From: Paracyclopina nana
Lineage: Eukaryota > Arthropoda > Copepoda > Cyclopoida > Cyclopettidae
Direction: 5' to 3'
NCBI GenBank assembly: GCA_019096065.1
Contig: JAGUCH010000008.1
Span: 3,601,001 to 3,665,000, forward strand
DNA length: 64,000 nt
Shown: in pieces, positions 41,801-56,800 of the stretch
How the letters are laid out: every line of letters starts with the position of its first letter
Numbering within the stretch: position 1 is the first letter of the stretch
Translations under genes and position numbers: made by a program
The notes under the pieces: model-generated
The model's input: the letters and a program-made list of their open reading frames with translations, nothing else
Database searches by the model: none
What the model was told of the DNA's origin: nothing

Positions 41801-44800
41801 TGCAAATATTTCTTTGTCTGAGTTTTCCACATTATACATCCACAAGTCACGATGTTGCATTTTCAGGAAAAATACTTGAGCGAGCACAACTACGACGAGC
41901 CAATCGACGTGGATCGAACTCTGAAGCTGCTGAATTTTGGAGATGACTACAGCAAATTTATCGATTCTATGTCTGATGAATTCTCAGATCTCGAGCAGCA
42001 TAACCAAACGAGCAGCAGCAAACCTCAGCAGCCACGAAATAAACGCAAAGTTCGTCGATCAACGGTAAATCTTATATAGAACTCAAATGTCAATTAGGTC
42101 TTTGAGCTTTGCCTTACTTTTATTCAAGGTGAAAGGGTCTAGATACGATAGCATGTCGGACTCTGAGTCTGATGATGCCTGGAAAGCTGTCCTCTTGTCC
42201 AGGACCAAGTTGAACGAGGTGAAGCAACGACTCAGGAATTTGGAAGAGGACGACCAATTTATTAACAACAGCGTTGAACTGGTAAACCTTTTATCTTGTG
42301 AAAATGCGAGACACACATAGAGCCATTCACGGATTAACCTAGATTTCTTGCAAATCCTCGCTGTAATTCCTTGTAGTAGTGTAACTAATCTGATGGCATC
42401 AGATGCAAAATTGCGGGGTTTAATTTCCCTTTTCGCATCTAACTTGACAAGGTCGTATGCTGCACCAGCATCAGATTGCAATCTAAATTGTTCTCGTTCC
42501 TTTTGACAAATTAACTCAGACGGGTTATTCTTTTGCAGACGATTTTGAAAGATGTGTGTTATGAGAACGTGGACTGCATTTTGAAGCTTTTGGACGAGAG
42601 TGGTGCTGAAAATAGCACCGTGATTGTCCTCAAAAAGACTGAGAGGTCTTTCAAAGGTAAAAATAATCAACTAATTTCAACTTTAGAATTTCAAGCTAAT
42701 GAATCAATTTTTCAAAGGCCTTTTGAAGCAATGGCAAGAGACGTTGCAAATGATTGTGAAGAGATTGCAGCTCTCTGAGAGTCACACCAAGATCATGACT
42801 GATGTCAAGGCCTTTGAAAAAAGCCTTCACAAGGCCAGTTTACCTCTTAATTCAGGCAAGCCTTTGATCCACCGCAAAGAAGATCTCGAATGCTACATTG
42901 AGGACCTCAAGGTATTTATAAGCGCAACGATAAGCGAATTCGCGCGCAACCTCGCAACTTGATGTAGTTTGCGCGCAACCGAATCCGGATCGGGTTACGC
43001 AACCTCGTCACTAGCTTATCATCCATCAAAAGTGGGACACGTAAAATCTATCATGACATTTTTTCCCGTCGTCGCTCGAATGTATTATCTCTTGTCCATC
43101 ATCTTTTGTCTGTCATCGATATAATATGCTAGCCAGGTTTTTTGTGAAAACCAATATCCATATAAAGAGGTGTTTGACCGCGAGCGGGTCTTGTTTGACT
43201 TTATACCACCAACTTTTTTTGCTTAGCGGAAAAAAGTCCAATAAAAGATAGGAACTAGGCAAGATGGAAGTTGGTAAAGAGGTAGATTACCACACTGGGA
43301 TATGTCTAGTTGTCAAAAATCCACTTGAGTATTTTTGAAACTGTCTCTAGCTAATAATGAAGGTTTTTTCAATAGAACATCTGCTTTATTTTGGCCCAGC
43401 GTGAAATCAATAAAAAGGTGCTGATGAGGAATGACTGGACTGACCTCTCTTGGGAGCAGTTCATTATCTTCTCGGCTTTCTTTTTTGGCCAGCTAAATCT
43501 TCATCAAAGCTTTGTTCTCTCCCGAGAGATATTATTTCAGAGCTCCGCCAATAATTGGATGAGTGGAGCTGAACCAAGAGATGATCAGACGTGAGGCCAG
43601 CTCCAGGTCAGAATTGGCACTGAGTGCTGGCCTCTCCTCAAAATTATTTCCAGCCTCGATTTTTTCGAGGCTATTTATTGAAATTTGAAGTGCCTGGCTA
43701 AAATGGAATTCCAGGATGCATTTTCGCTTACATAAAGTTGAGCTCCCTGAGTGTGCATCATTCCAACTGCTTTCCAATGCTGATTCAATTTGGAGAGAAG
43801 AGGGCTACCGGGAGCTAGAGATAAAAAAGAGAGATGTCCAGGTCGAGAATCTTCATCAGGATTCCCCCTTTTCCACTACTAAGTACTAGCCAGTCTGTCA
43901 TGTCTCACTACCAATCTCTTTTTTCTGTACCACCTTCTGTTATGCTGTCTGCCTCTGATTGCACATAGCAAAAGATACTCAAAAAAAGGAGAAGAGACTG
44001 TCTGCTAATTGCCATTTTGTGATCAGCAGCGCCAGGATTAGGAGTATGTTAATTAGAGCTCTCTCGTTGTAATAATGTTGAGATTGTCCAAACAATGGAA
44101 GGTGCTGATGACGTCGCAAAATTATTCAGGATCCTGGATGACTCAGAGATGTCAATACATGGCCGTCGCAGATGTGAGCAGGATAGTAGCATTTTGTTGT
44201 GTAAGCATCTTGCAATAAGTAGTGTGTTGCTGCAGTAACAACAGTTGCATACAAATATGTTGCTGTATTTTCAATGAGCAACACTACTGCGCTGCTGCTG
44301 TGGTCAGTTCAAATTATGATCAGATCTCTAGTTGTCAACATCTGTCCTTAATGGGATCATGGTTTTCGAAGAAGCAGAGAAAATCCTGTTAAATTCGTCT
44401 GCTTGCACCACAACAGTTGTTGTGTGAGCTTTCGGTTCCAAAAGATCATTATGACTTCCATTGATAGACAGTTTTTGGGGAGATGTGGCATTTCTATAGG
44501 CTCAATTTACTGCCATTGCGTATCAGAGAAAGGAGGCCAATTACAGCTCTGTATATTGGCTTTTCATCTGGTTTTGAAAGGGATGCGACTGTAAGGTTGC
44601 AAAGCCAGTAAATAAAGTGCATTTTCCGATGGTTTGCAACAAAGACATGAGAATAGTTGGCTTGGGAAATCATCATCATTTGAATGAACTGCTGCTGCTG
44701 TCTTTGTTAAAATTGTGTTCATCTAGGGGAAGCTCCTCACAAGAGCATGGCATTTTTCATTGCTGTAATAAAAGGGACACCCACCCTGTTCTTTATTGTT

Positions 44801-47800
44801 CCTGACAAGTAATAACTTGGGCTCATTTACACTTTTTGACTGGAAAGAAGAGGGGTGAAGAGCAGGAAAAAGTGCATTTTCTCACTGGAAAAAATGGCAG
44901 AGGAAAAGTCTCATTAAGGGGTTATATGCATACAAATTGGCCACAATGGATTCTATGCTATATACTAGTATACGAGAGAGGGGAGCCAAAACAAGAGAAG
45001 AAAACAGGACAAAGTCTCAAAATGTCCATGGGGCTTCCGGTGGGACTGGAAAAAAATCCAGAGGAGTAGTGGCATGGAGCAATAAAAGTCATTTGTAATC
45101 AAGCTGGAGGAGAAGTCAGTCATAAAGTGTTTAGATCTCTGGCCTGTCTCATAAGTCATGCAAACAAAATGGGAAAAACGGCCGAGCAAGTTCATAACTT
45201 AGGCTGTGGGCTTCAACTTGTCTCACCCTTCTTTAGCAGATATTTTATGTGGCTTCGAATAATAATCGCACGGTCTGTGTACTATATGTGTGTGATGGGC
45301 TCATTATAACGCATTTTTGCACCAAAGCCTGACAAAGTAGTGATAACAATGTCAGCTTGAGCATCAACACCAAAGTTTTCTGATATAGTGCGAAAAATGT
45401 GGCCGAAACTCAATAATAGTAATAATACGAATATGGCAGAAGAAGCACGTGGGAAAAATGAATAGATGTTTGCGCCCACTTTTCTCCCCCCCAAGCTGAA
45501 AAAAGCTTTATTGGTTGCGCCCCCCAAACAACGCGTTAAAAGGATGCCATTTTGACCCCTGGTACATGTTTAATTTCGTCACCACCACCACTCTCCAATA
45601 CAGACATTCTTAGGCTGGTGGGTTTTTTTGCTGTTGGCAGCCTTCTTCATGGGGTCACTCATATCTTCCTCTCAGAGGGTGCCATACAAGCGGAGTTCTT
45701 TAACAAGTATTTGGGCAGAGAGCGACGACGACGACGATATTGTCTTCTTCTTCTTCTTCTCTGTGTCGGCTAATGAACGTGACCTGAAGTCGGAATTGCT
45801 TTTCATCCCAGCGCTACATAACATCAAAGGGCTGTGGAGTTTTTACTGCTGCGCGCGGCATTATTCCACGGTGGAAAAAAAGAGTGTACCTCTATATTGA
45901 GGTTTTTGCCAGAGCTGTCACCGCCTAAATCAATCAAACCCTTCAGATCTCATAGGTCCGAAGAACTTTTGATAAATGTCTCTTCACCTACGGGCAAAGT
46001 TTTTCCATTCTTGTTCATAAATGACACCCCGGAGCGCTTCTCTCGCTAGGGAATCCGGACCTGCTTGGTTTGCTAATTTTTCTTAATTTCCAACGTTCCT
46101 CCATGGGACCATATGTAAATAAGCTTTTTTTCCTCGCGCGACATATGATCATCATAATTCCGGCTGCTGAGACTAAAGTTCATCATTAATAACCGGGCGG
46201 CTGCTGTCATCCCCGTGAAACTATAGTATGAAGTGATTGTACGTACTCTGTCGCGCGCGATATGCGCGAGCTCCGCTCTCGTGGCCGCAGTTGCATACAA
46301 ATTGCCCCATTTTCAAGCTCGAAAAATTTCAAGAGTCAACCAAAAATCAATTAACCAGCACCACCCGGGATTTTTTACGACCCATGTCTCATAAAATGAG
46401 CATCACATCCCCTATTGCTGCAAGCCGGCTCAGCTGGTGAGCGCTAGTTAAAAAAGTGCCGTCTCTCTTTGCCCTTGCATATAAAGTAGGGCCTAGGTTG
46501 TGTGCTGTTTCTTTTTGAGGGGAGAGGTCAAAAAGCCAATGGAAAACAATGTGGAAAAATTCTTGGCGGGTAATTGAATACCGCACAATTGGGTGTGTGT
46601 GTTGCTATGATGCGCCACTTTGACTGCAAGTGAGGCAGTTTCACACATAGAACTCGCGGTGAATGATGATAGCCCGTCATCATTTTAAATAGAAATATCA
46701 AATGCAATTTGACATCAGTCCCGTATGCCCATCTTTCAGTGTCACTCAATAACAGTAGGAGTCAACGTTTGAGGTCACGGTTCAGCCCGTTTTTTATGAA
46801 CTCGCGTCCCTGCAAGCATTTTAGCATATTCTCATCAAATCATAATAATGTGGATGTAGTAGGCTGGATTGTGAGTAGACTGAAAAGTCGTCGGAATACA
46901 TAATTGTAATTGAAGGGTCCAACGAAATGGGCCAAAAAGTGCGTTTTGCTCCGTCTGCGATCACGTGGGGCGGAAAATTGCCATGTTTCCCTACTAGATC
47001 TGATTCTCAATCCTTCTGGCTCATCTTTTATTCCTGCTGCTACAACTCACGCAGTAAAGAATATTACCATGTCCCTTTCACGAGTTCTGATTACATATGC
47101 ATATTGCTTTCTTCTGCAATGACCAAAATACTACATATTCATATCCAACGCGGGAACATAAAACCTGTTGTTTGTTAAAGCAGCTGGTAATCTAAATAGA
47201 AATAACCCAAGTAAAGTTTTTCTAGCCCGAGTCTGCGAGGACGGTAATTTTGATCTATTTCCCCTGTATTGCTAGACTTGCTATGTGAAATGAAGTGAGT
47301 AGGATCTGAAATATGAATAATAACGCGGGGAAGTTATATTCTAGATTATAAAGTGTGAAATGCGGTTATTTTCTTTTGCAGAACTCCATTCTGAGCATCA
47401 CTCAGAACAAGTCGGATTTGTTTCGTGTCAATGTGGACATTCACAACTTTTTGGCGGAATTATCCTGCTGCCCGGGCGTCGTTTTCAACACCCCACCATC
47501 TTCTCTGGGACGCAAGGATCATCATCATCTTCGTCAACAGCAACTCATGTCCATGACAGCAGAGGCCAATAATCATCACCATCCCAAAATATTGCTGCCA
47601 TCAACCCTGCACAACGAAACGCCGATCACGAAGGGACTCAAAGAAAAGGTTACGGCTCTGTACTCGACATGGGACGAGGCTTTCCACAAGTAAGTTGAAG
47701 AACGCATCTGCGAGCCGTAGAAGTAATTCGATACACTGCAGCAGCCAAGTTTTGACTGGAAGACACGTGCTTTCACCTAATCCTCGCGCGCTCATAATTG

Positions 47801-50800
47801 CGAGCAATAATCGGGTATTATTATGGGTGATGTCCGCACTGCATTTTCCACGTTTCCAAGCCATTAGTGGCTATTTTGGCTGGTGTGAGAGTGTGACGTG
47901 TCGGGAAGATCCCAGGGATTATTTCCAATCCCTTCAGGCGAGCTAATGAGGGTGGCATTATACTGGTGTATATCAAAACTGGCTGGCTTCGGGTAAGCTG
48001 ACCTCGCGGTCATTTGTAAGAGAACTTATCGGCCGCCATGTTTATTCTCGCGAGCTTTCCTTTTACGTGAAAATGGAAATTGCCCACTTGTCCATCTCCC
48101 GAGGGCATTCGCTGCATGTGATGAAATTTGCAGGGTAGTCAGTAGTAGCTCCAGTTTTTCTAATGCTTCCCAAGGGAGGTGTCCGTCATCGCCTAATATG
48201 AGCGAATCGAGTTGACCAACATCTCACAGGGGGCACGAACTAGTGATGGATCGACTCGAGCTCGAATCTCGAGCATCTCGACTTTATCTAGATACAAATG
48301 CTCGTTTTTTTGGGCTGAATTGTACCTGAACAAAATGGTAGTTAAAGTTGCAATTATGTATCAATTTTCGATCCTGACATTTTTATAAATATATTTTTTG
48401 GCTGAATTCGTGAGTAACTTCAATGATTAAAAAAATACAATTATTTTGGAATAACTAGATATCCCTAGTTAGCCTGTGGTACCTTTTTCCTTCCCCCTCC
48501 ATCATGAGCTCCTACATTTTTGAGAGCCCCATGATCAACAGCTACATGGCAAGTGGGATTAGAGTGTGTGTGCAATTCCATCACATCAGTAGCTGCGTTG
48601 ACACCATTAGAAAGCCAGCAATATAGCATGGTGTATAAGATAGGTGATCGAGTTCGATTTGGAGTTTTTTGGCCGAGTCATGATGCACCGTTTTACTACT
48701 GGTATTGTGAGATCGATCAGTTCAGCTTGAAGTAGAAAAAGGGGATCGTTGCGAGCTGTTGAATGTTGATACATGATAAAAACGGAAGATCCCATTTATT
48801 CTGATCATCATCAGCATTGTTGCATCGTCATGGTCAGAGGGTGAAAAAAAGGAGCTTGAAAATTGTCTTCAAGGCTGAATAACAATGAAGGTATTCAGAT
48901 CAGGTATAAATGCCATCAGTGGATCAAATACGCCCGAAATGGGTAATTTTTCAGCTGGGGAGGAGTGGAAAATTGGAATTTTACTCACGACTGCTGTTGT
49001 TTGTTGACGGTCAAGAACAGGTTGAAGAAATGTGCTATGAAATGGGCCGTTAGTGTTACACTTCACTGGAGCCAATTAAGCTGGGGACACAAAACTTGCT
49101 GGGCATATCTCAACTGATCAAAATACCATTGCATGCTGCTGCTGCTGTAGTAACAAGCCAGAATGTAGCTGCTGATATTTGTCAACTTTTTGACCAGCAT
49201 CAACTTACACATCTTGCTCACCCTGGGAAAACGAGTTGGACAAAGCCCCATTTTTCAAACTTTTCATCATTTTTGATTGACCATTTCCTTGTTCGCCTTA
49301 TCAGCTTAAGGTAACAGATTTGTAGAGAGGCAGAAAAAAGCCTGTTCTGAGAAATTCCTTTTTGTGTCCTCCTTGTTATGATTATGAAAGTTCAGATGGC
49401 CTATCCAGGAGCACGTGCTGGAAATAGATCAGTATACGTGACAAGGTGGCACAGTTTCTTCGAAAAAAGGTCATTTCCACAACCTCAAAAAGGAGGGCCT
49501 TTCTAAATTGATTCCTATCATCATCGATCGAAGAAACGTGGTGCTGCAGTGTAACAGTATATTCATGAATTCGTCTGTGTATGGGTCCCGGTAGAATCGT
49601 TCCATTTGCCAAGCTACACGACCAATCTCATGTTTTAATCAGCAATAGTCTCTTAGGGTCTCCCCATCTGCTCGAGCCGCAGCTCGAATTTTTTATCATG
49701 AGCAGGCCCCGGAATTGTTCGAGGCCGCAGAATAATGGACCATTAAAGCACTCTCACGCGGCCATTGAATGCGAAAAATGCAATACAGAGCAGATGACGA
49801 CCGCCGCATATGTTCTGACCCTCATCAAAAACGGGCAATCTAGTTTAAAGAGCTGCGAAAACCATTTTAGGGTTGCGTGCAATCTCGAATGCTAAAGTGC
49901 GAGGCTACACGCACTGCTCGAAAAATTCCGGGTCGTCGCGCGCATTCAAAAAGTTATCTAAGAAACGCATTCCTTCTCTTAGGGGGTCCATTCATTCGCG
50001 TTCTTCGGAAAATATGACTCGTATTAGCTGACCATAGATGTTGTCGAAACGAGCCCCCAATGGGCCCTTAGAAAAGAATGTCTGTTTCCCCTTTGGTATT
50101 ATTCGGGAATTAGAAACTTCTCCATCTTATTGTAGCTGTTCATATCTTTTATTTATGGTTTTATCTTTATTTCCCTAGCTGCCAGCAGAAGTGAGAGAGA
50201 GGAATGTGATAAAGTAGGAAATATTTAAAGATGCGCTGTGCTAGCTCATCTGCAGATTTCAGCACTAAATTATCATGGTGATGTGGCATACACATCTGTA
50301 GGTATTTGCCATTTATCACGGCGCAGCTAGCTAGTATTTTGACTCTAGTTTTCGCCTTGCGTTTCCCAGACAGCAGACAGAGAAAAATTGATTATCAGAT
50401 AGGATTGATATACCACTCTCGCGTTCTTTAGCAATGGTGACACGCATCCACGGCCGGCCAACAACAAGTGATGCCAAGGCTCATAAAACAGCAGGTCACC
50501 CAGCCCTGACATCGCGGAGAAAAATGACTATCCTTATCTTGATTTGATGAGCCTTGGCGCAGAGCGTTACTTCAAAAGACCCCATATTTTCCCAGAGAGA
50601 AGAAGTGTGATGAATGTGTCAAATCAGATTCATTTTTCTCCAAAGTAGCTACTAGCTAGGGGTGAAAAAAATGGGAATGGAAATGAGACATATTTTAGTA
50701 TGCATTGGCAAGTTAAGCACGCTCCAATGGAGTCTGCGCAGATTTGTGTGCCAAAGGAAGATATAAATTGTCTGCGTTTTCCACAGGTGCCACTCCGCTA

Positions 50801-53800
50801 TCATCTCTCATTTGCTCCTTGGTTGACTTTCGTGTCTTTTTTATGGCGCAGAAATGGAGCGTAATCATTTCCTCCTGGAAATTTATTTTCCCGTCGTCGT
50901 CTTGTCATCAGAACGGGGGGTACTTCATCGAGCAAATTAACCAGCCCCTCTCTTGAAATCATTTTATAGGAAAAGTCTTTTAAACGAATGAATTATGTCT
51001 GAGCAAGCTTCTTTGAAATTAACCTGTCCTGCGCAACACACGCGGCCTTATTTATGGCGGAAAAGGAGTCAATTAGCGCACGACAACCCGAATGACTTTT
51101 TCCACTTCCTTTCCAGGACAAATACTCAATTGGTCAACGCGCAGACTACTTATGCCAATTTGCTCCAATTTGAAATTGAGAGCAAGCGACTTGGAACCAT
51201 TCAACAGAGCGGTGAACCCGCTACTTCCTCGGCTCAAAGATTACCCCGAAGCAGCAGCAGCAGAAAAAAGGTGAGTAGCATGAAATTAGCGCCATGAGAA
51301 ACTCCGAGTCATCCATGTTTATAAGCCAGCGAAATGTCATTTGCATTTGCTGAATAGGCCGTGGCCAATGCACAAAGCCTCACTGCAGACCGCCCCAGAT
51401 CAACAGCTGTAAATTGGCTAAATCATAAAATGCGAGAGCTGCGTTTCTCTAGTGTTTTTGTGAGCCGTAAAAAAACTTTACAGTCATTAGAAGAGGTCCC
51501 CCGGTAATTAAGCCATCTTTACGAGGGAATTTAGCTTCTTCCTTCCGTTCTCAATTGCGAGGGTCCTTTTAAAAAAGCATTACTGAGAGAATGGTCAAAT
51601 TTGCTGTTGCTGCTGTCCTCTAAATTTAGCTGCACTTACAATTAAAATTTCTGAGATGGGCGTTTTGTGGAAAAAAGGTAGTGGCCCTAAATCAATTTGC
51701 CTAAAACAATTTATGCGGTGGGTGTTGTTTTTACTCTCGCCAACTTTATCTAAAAGCCATTCTTTAGGCGGCATCGTAAGTAGAAAAACGTGTAAAAAGT
51801 CCTACATAGTCTCAATGACCATTTGTCTCTGGAATCAGTTTGAAATCAAATGCTTGCTTGCGTGTGGCAACAATCCAGCCAGAGGAGTCCCAAAGCTTTT
51901 AACAGCTAATAGACCCTCTAGTGCTTGTACATAGCAATGTAGTGACGACTCGTTTTTTTATTTGCTACAAATGGCCTTTCGATGTAAATGTGGACATTCT
52001 TTTCGGAAAACCAGCCAAGACCAGCACTCCATTCAAAGAGTAATTGTGAAGAACAATTTTCCACCTCCCCCCTTCTTCTTTTTCTTCTGCTGCTTTTTTT
52101 GGGCTTGAAAATGCGCATTTTTGAAATGCTGCGAAGGAGAAACGAGATCATGATAACATGGCAAACATGCCTTTGTTGTCAATAATTGTTGTTGGGTGGC
52201 ATTGACGGATGCGACCCAATGAACATGACAATGGTCAATCCACGCACGGAATGACTTTGAAGAATTTTGAATATTGCTTTTCTCATCGGCAAAAACGAGG
52301 AGCTAGCGCACTCAAATAACTCAAACATGACTCCCACCTTTTTCTCTCGTCAACCTCAGCAGCAGGAGTTTTTGGCAACTTTTTGTGCCTAGTAGCAATG
52401 GGATATCGAGAAGAGATTGTCATCTCGTATAGGCAGCCCGACAAAAAAATCAATGATTTAATGCCCCGATCTGACCAGATGACAACTAGCGAATTCGGAA
52501 TATGCCAAAGGAAAAAACAATGACCTGTAATGTCGTCATATTTCGGTGGGAAATCTCTGGCAACAATTGCAGTTGCCGAATTGTTTTTGATCATCTTTCA
52601 GTGAGACAAAAGAACATTTAGAAGACATTTCGAATTCCTTCCATGCTCCTCGCGGTCCTCGGCATTTTTTATTCGCCAATCAAAAGTGGCCCCACGCAAG
52701 ATTTATAGCTTGTTATTTTCAGTATAGTAGTAGTATCATCCGAGTGACACATTTCGGATTTCGGGGCCTCATTAGAGCAGCAGTTTTTCGTGCCCGAAAA
52801 CAAAATTGTAGAAGAAGAAGTGGAGGGCCGAATCAGTATGCTCTCCAGTTCCCACGCACTCGCGCAGAATTTTAACCAGGAGAAAGCTGCTCGCATGATA
52901 TTGCTGCTGCAGCCAAGAAGTAGAGAAGGAAATACACACATTTTTCTGCACCAACTTTGGGGAATCATGGCTGGAGAATCAGCATATAACTGTGCTCTTC
53001 TTGTTTCCAAACCCCATAAAAAATATCTTAACTGCCAGTACAATGGGCACCACCAGAGTTAGATCCCAAAGATGTGAAGAATTTCAACGCGGAGTCGTTA
53101 AAAGCCATTGTTGCATGAGGTGGTAAAATTCATTATTTCAGAGCTGTGCGCGACAACGACGACGACTACTACCCATTTTGATTAAGCAGGAATGTGGTAG
53201 CGCCATTTTCTGCAGCAGCGAAAGCGCGCGCATGCATACGCTATCAATATGAGGCGTGTACGAGTGGAATACAAATGGCTGGTTACAGCAGCGGAAAAGG
53301 CACAAATGTTGTGTTTTCCGAATTGTTTCAAGTCATGCATCCATCCTTCTTTTTTGCTGAGACCGTACTACTGAAGACAGCCATTTTTTATGTGTGAGAC
53401 CATCACGTACGACGGACGCGCCAAATTACTATACCTACCACTGATTGCACAAGACTAGCGCCAAATTTGGCTCCCTTTTTTCCACCAGCCCCGATATCTA
53501 AGTGCATGCAGAAGTCAAGGCAAAAAAAAGATAGGTGGTGGGCATTTTGGGCTGAAAAATCCCGGCTGCATGCTGAGAATTGCATTTGCACTGCTGAGCC
53601 TGGGCTCGAAAAATGTTCAGGTCATGCTACGTGCGTCGAGCTAATTTTCCTTTGTGGCATCATCTGTGCCATTAATCAGACCTTGTTGCAGTGCGAGCCC
53701 AAAAATTGAGTGTGAAGTAAAAAGCAGACCGAAATACCAGCTTGTCATAGCAGGAATTTATCTGTGCATTGCATGCAAAACGGTAGTTATATTTTTCATT

Positions 53801-56800
53801 CTCCACCACATTAAATCAGATGGTCATTGTGCAACGGGTTTAGGCGTTCTGACCTGAACGCGAGATTTTTGCCTCTCCATGACAAATACTCTATTCAAAT
53901 GAGCATTCTTCTTCAGCAAAGTCACTGCTAGTTTCCCCTTGATTGATTGTAAGCGCTCGCAGCAGGGGAAAACCAATAATAAAACGAGCAGCACAAAAAA
54001 GGGCACACGACCTGTGCTTAGTAGTATGGCTTCATTCTGAGTGAATTTTCCTCCTTATGCGCATCATTATTGCAGTACAGCTACCAGCTATAAATGGAGG
54101 TGACCCTAACAAGCCTAATATCTTTTATGAGCCTGCTGCCATAGGAACATGTTCTCCCTCATGCAACTCATCACATGAGAGCCTATCTAAGTTGATTGTG
54201 ATTTATTGCAATGCTGAGCTCAGGCCAAATATGAAGACAACCATGGAGCTTAGCAGTAGAAGAAGTTAGATCTTTGAAATTATTGCCTGCTGCTGCTGCT
54301 GCAGCAAGAATGATGAAAATTGCTTATTAAAAAGACGACGTTAGCCCCCCACTGGCTCTTTAAGTTAGCAGAAATATTTGTTGTACGTACGCGTAGTACA
54401 TAGAAGGGGTGAGCTTTGCTGCGAGGCCTCAAGCAATTGTGATCTGCAATATTTCATACGTGGATGTACTTGACTTTGATGGCCATGGAGGTAGAACATG
54501 AGATGATCTTGGTGAAATAAGGGGTGTTGATATCGAAAAAAAAAGCTTCAATAGCTTCCTGTGCACGGTCAATTTTTATGATCGAGTTCACGCATCAATT
54601 TCACATCGCACCGCATTTCCTTCTCATTTATTAGCCTATTATGAAACCAGCGGCCATTTTTCATCTTTCTTTTTATTTTCCAGCAGGACTCGTTTTCGTT
54701 GACTGAAGACAGCGGCATTTCAGAGTCGTGTGACGATTCAGAGGAGGCCATTTTGACCAAAATGAGGCTGCTGGCGAGGGACTTGGAGCAAAAGTTGTCC
54801 TTAGACAGCAACTTGGTCCAAGAAATAGCCCAGGTAATTCAGCATTAGCCCAATTATTCGGCTAGATTTCAAAAAAAGTGATCTTCATCTCAGCAGAGAT
54901 AATTCATTGGAAGAAGCTCTTAAATCTCGTCGTGGTCACCACTGCACAAACCTTTGATTACAATCGATTGAATTTTGATACCGTTTTTTTTTTCGTGTGT
55001 CTTGCAGACTTTGAAAACGAGTACCTCAGATCTGGAAGAACGATTGCTGGAATACCACCACAGTAGTAGCAATCAAGGAAGATTGCGGACCTCCAATGCT
55101 GACCGGTGAGTTTTTCGCCCACAATATAGCATACAATAAAAAATCGACCCCACCATCCGTTTCCATTAGGCTATATATGCTATATAGGCGCGCGCGCCAT
55201 ATTTTCCCCATTACTGCCATAATATTTCCATTTGGACGCTCCATTTCGTCTCGGAGACCGTGTGCAAATCATGACAAACGGTCACGTCGGTCAGTTACTT
55301 ACAATTCAGTCATCTCCCCAAAATCTAGCTGGCTGGTAAAAAAAGTTCCTCCATCTTGATTACATACACGATCTTTAGCCCCCACCACCACTCCCCTTCG
55401 ATCCACTCTTTTTGCCGGGTTACACTAGTAAATATCTGCAATCAGAATGCACCCTCTAAAAGCAAAGTGTGGTAAGTTAATCCTCTTTTTGTGAAAGAGT
55501 GACTCAGCTTCTTCTTCATTATTCAGGCTCAGCAGCAGTCAAATCAGAGATAGTAATTTCATTTGTCAACATTTCGTGGTTTCAAAGCTTATTGTTGTCA
55601 ATCACCGAGATGAGCCAACTCTTGGTACATTTTTTGAGCTCATCAGACAATAGGTTCTTGTATATTATTATATACTGGTGGTGTCGACATCAATGATGCC
55701 CCATTAAATCATGACATTCTTGCCTCAATGCCTGGCTCAGCATGGAGTCTTGTAAACTCCGCCGACAACTACAAATGTATAACAACAAAAAAGAAGCAGC
55801 AGCATTGTTTGACATGGAAGTTGGCTATCAATCTGAATTAAAGTGGAACCTTGCCTAAGAAAAATCCTCTCTCTAGACTCAGTATTATTATTCCCCCCTA
55901 ATGAGCTTAGTAGCCTCGGGGAAAAAAGGCTAGGTAAACTGTGTGTTAAAAAATAGATAAGTTTTACTGCAAGGGTGGGTAAATTATGGCCGTTGGCCCC
56001 GCCCTACCACGCAAAAGTGGCGCCTTTAATTTTAATGTGCGCCTCCAATTATTGGCATTACAGTTCAATCAGGCTAGTATAATATTGGCGCTGGAAAAAG
56101 CTGCATAGGTAATTGAACACCGGTGCCATAAATCATGTTGTTACCACAACAGCAAAAGCAGCTGTGTGAGGGTCAACAGCTTTTTTTCGACGGCACGTAC
56201 TTGCACACATGACTTGCTTTTACAGCTACGTTTCCAAATAATGAATGTCACTACGTGCATGTGCCAAAATGTGAGTGAATCTCCTAGGTGCACAACAATG
56301 ATTCATGGGGCCATTTGGGAAGAAATTATGAATGAGTCGTTTTTTACGAGGTTGGCGCATTTTGTTCCATCTACGTCCGCTGCTGCTGCTGCTGCTGCTG
56401 TTGTTGTTATAAAGGTAGTTTTAGACATAATTAGGTTGTCAAGTTTTATGAGAGTCCCCATTAAAGCTAATAGATAGGAGTTTCGTGTTTTTCGACATGA
56501 TGACTCTTCTTCTTCTTCCTTGCAAAGAAGAGGAAGAAGAAGAGCTCGTCGCTGCTGTTATTGGGGCACTTTTTTCAACTTGCTCCCCTATATATAAGCT
56601 GCAACTTCAAATAATGGAATTGAATGTACAAACTCGGGAAATGAAGGGGACTACTCTTCTCATTGAAATTGAACAACAAAACAACACCACTAATCCACCA
56701 CAACAGTGTGTATATGCACTTTACGAGACCTTTTTGTGTCAGTAGCCAAGGAAATGGCAGTAATGTAATTCCAGTTCGTCGAGGAATTGGGTCACAATTG

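Noticed and set aside
42083-42670. Minus-strand open frame of 195 codons, the second-longest uninterrupted frame of any kind
   Set aside because: Runs antisense through klarsicht exons 9 and 10 and the intron between them. It is a shadow frame with no domain or splice context.
51092-51274. Alternative plus frame over klarsicht exon 13
   Set aside because: Does not match the phase left by exon 12 (two bases of a codon). The other frame does, and is helical as expected.
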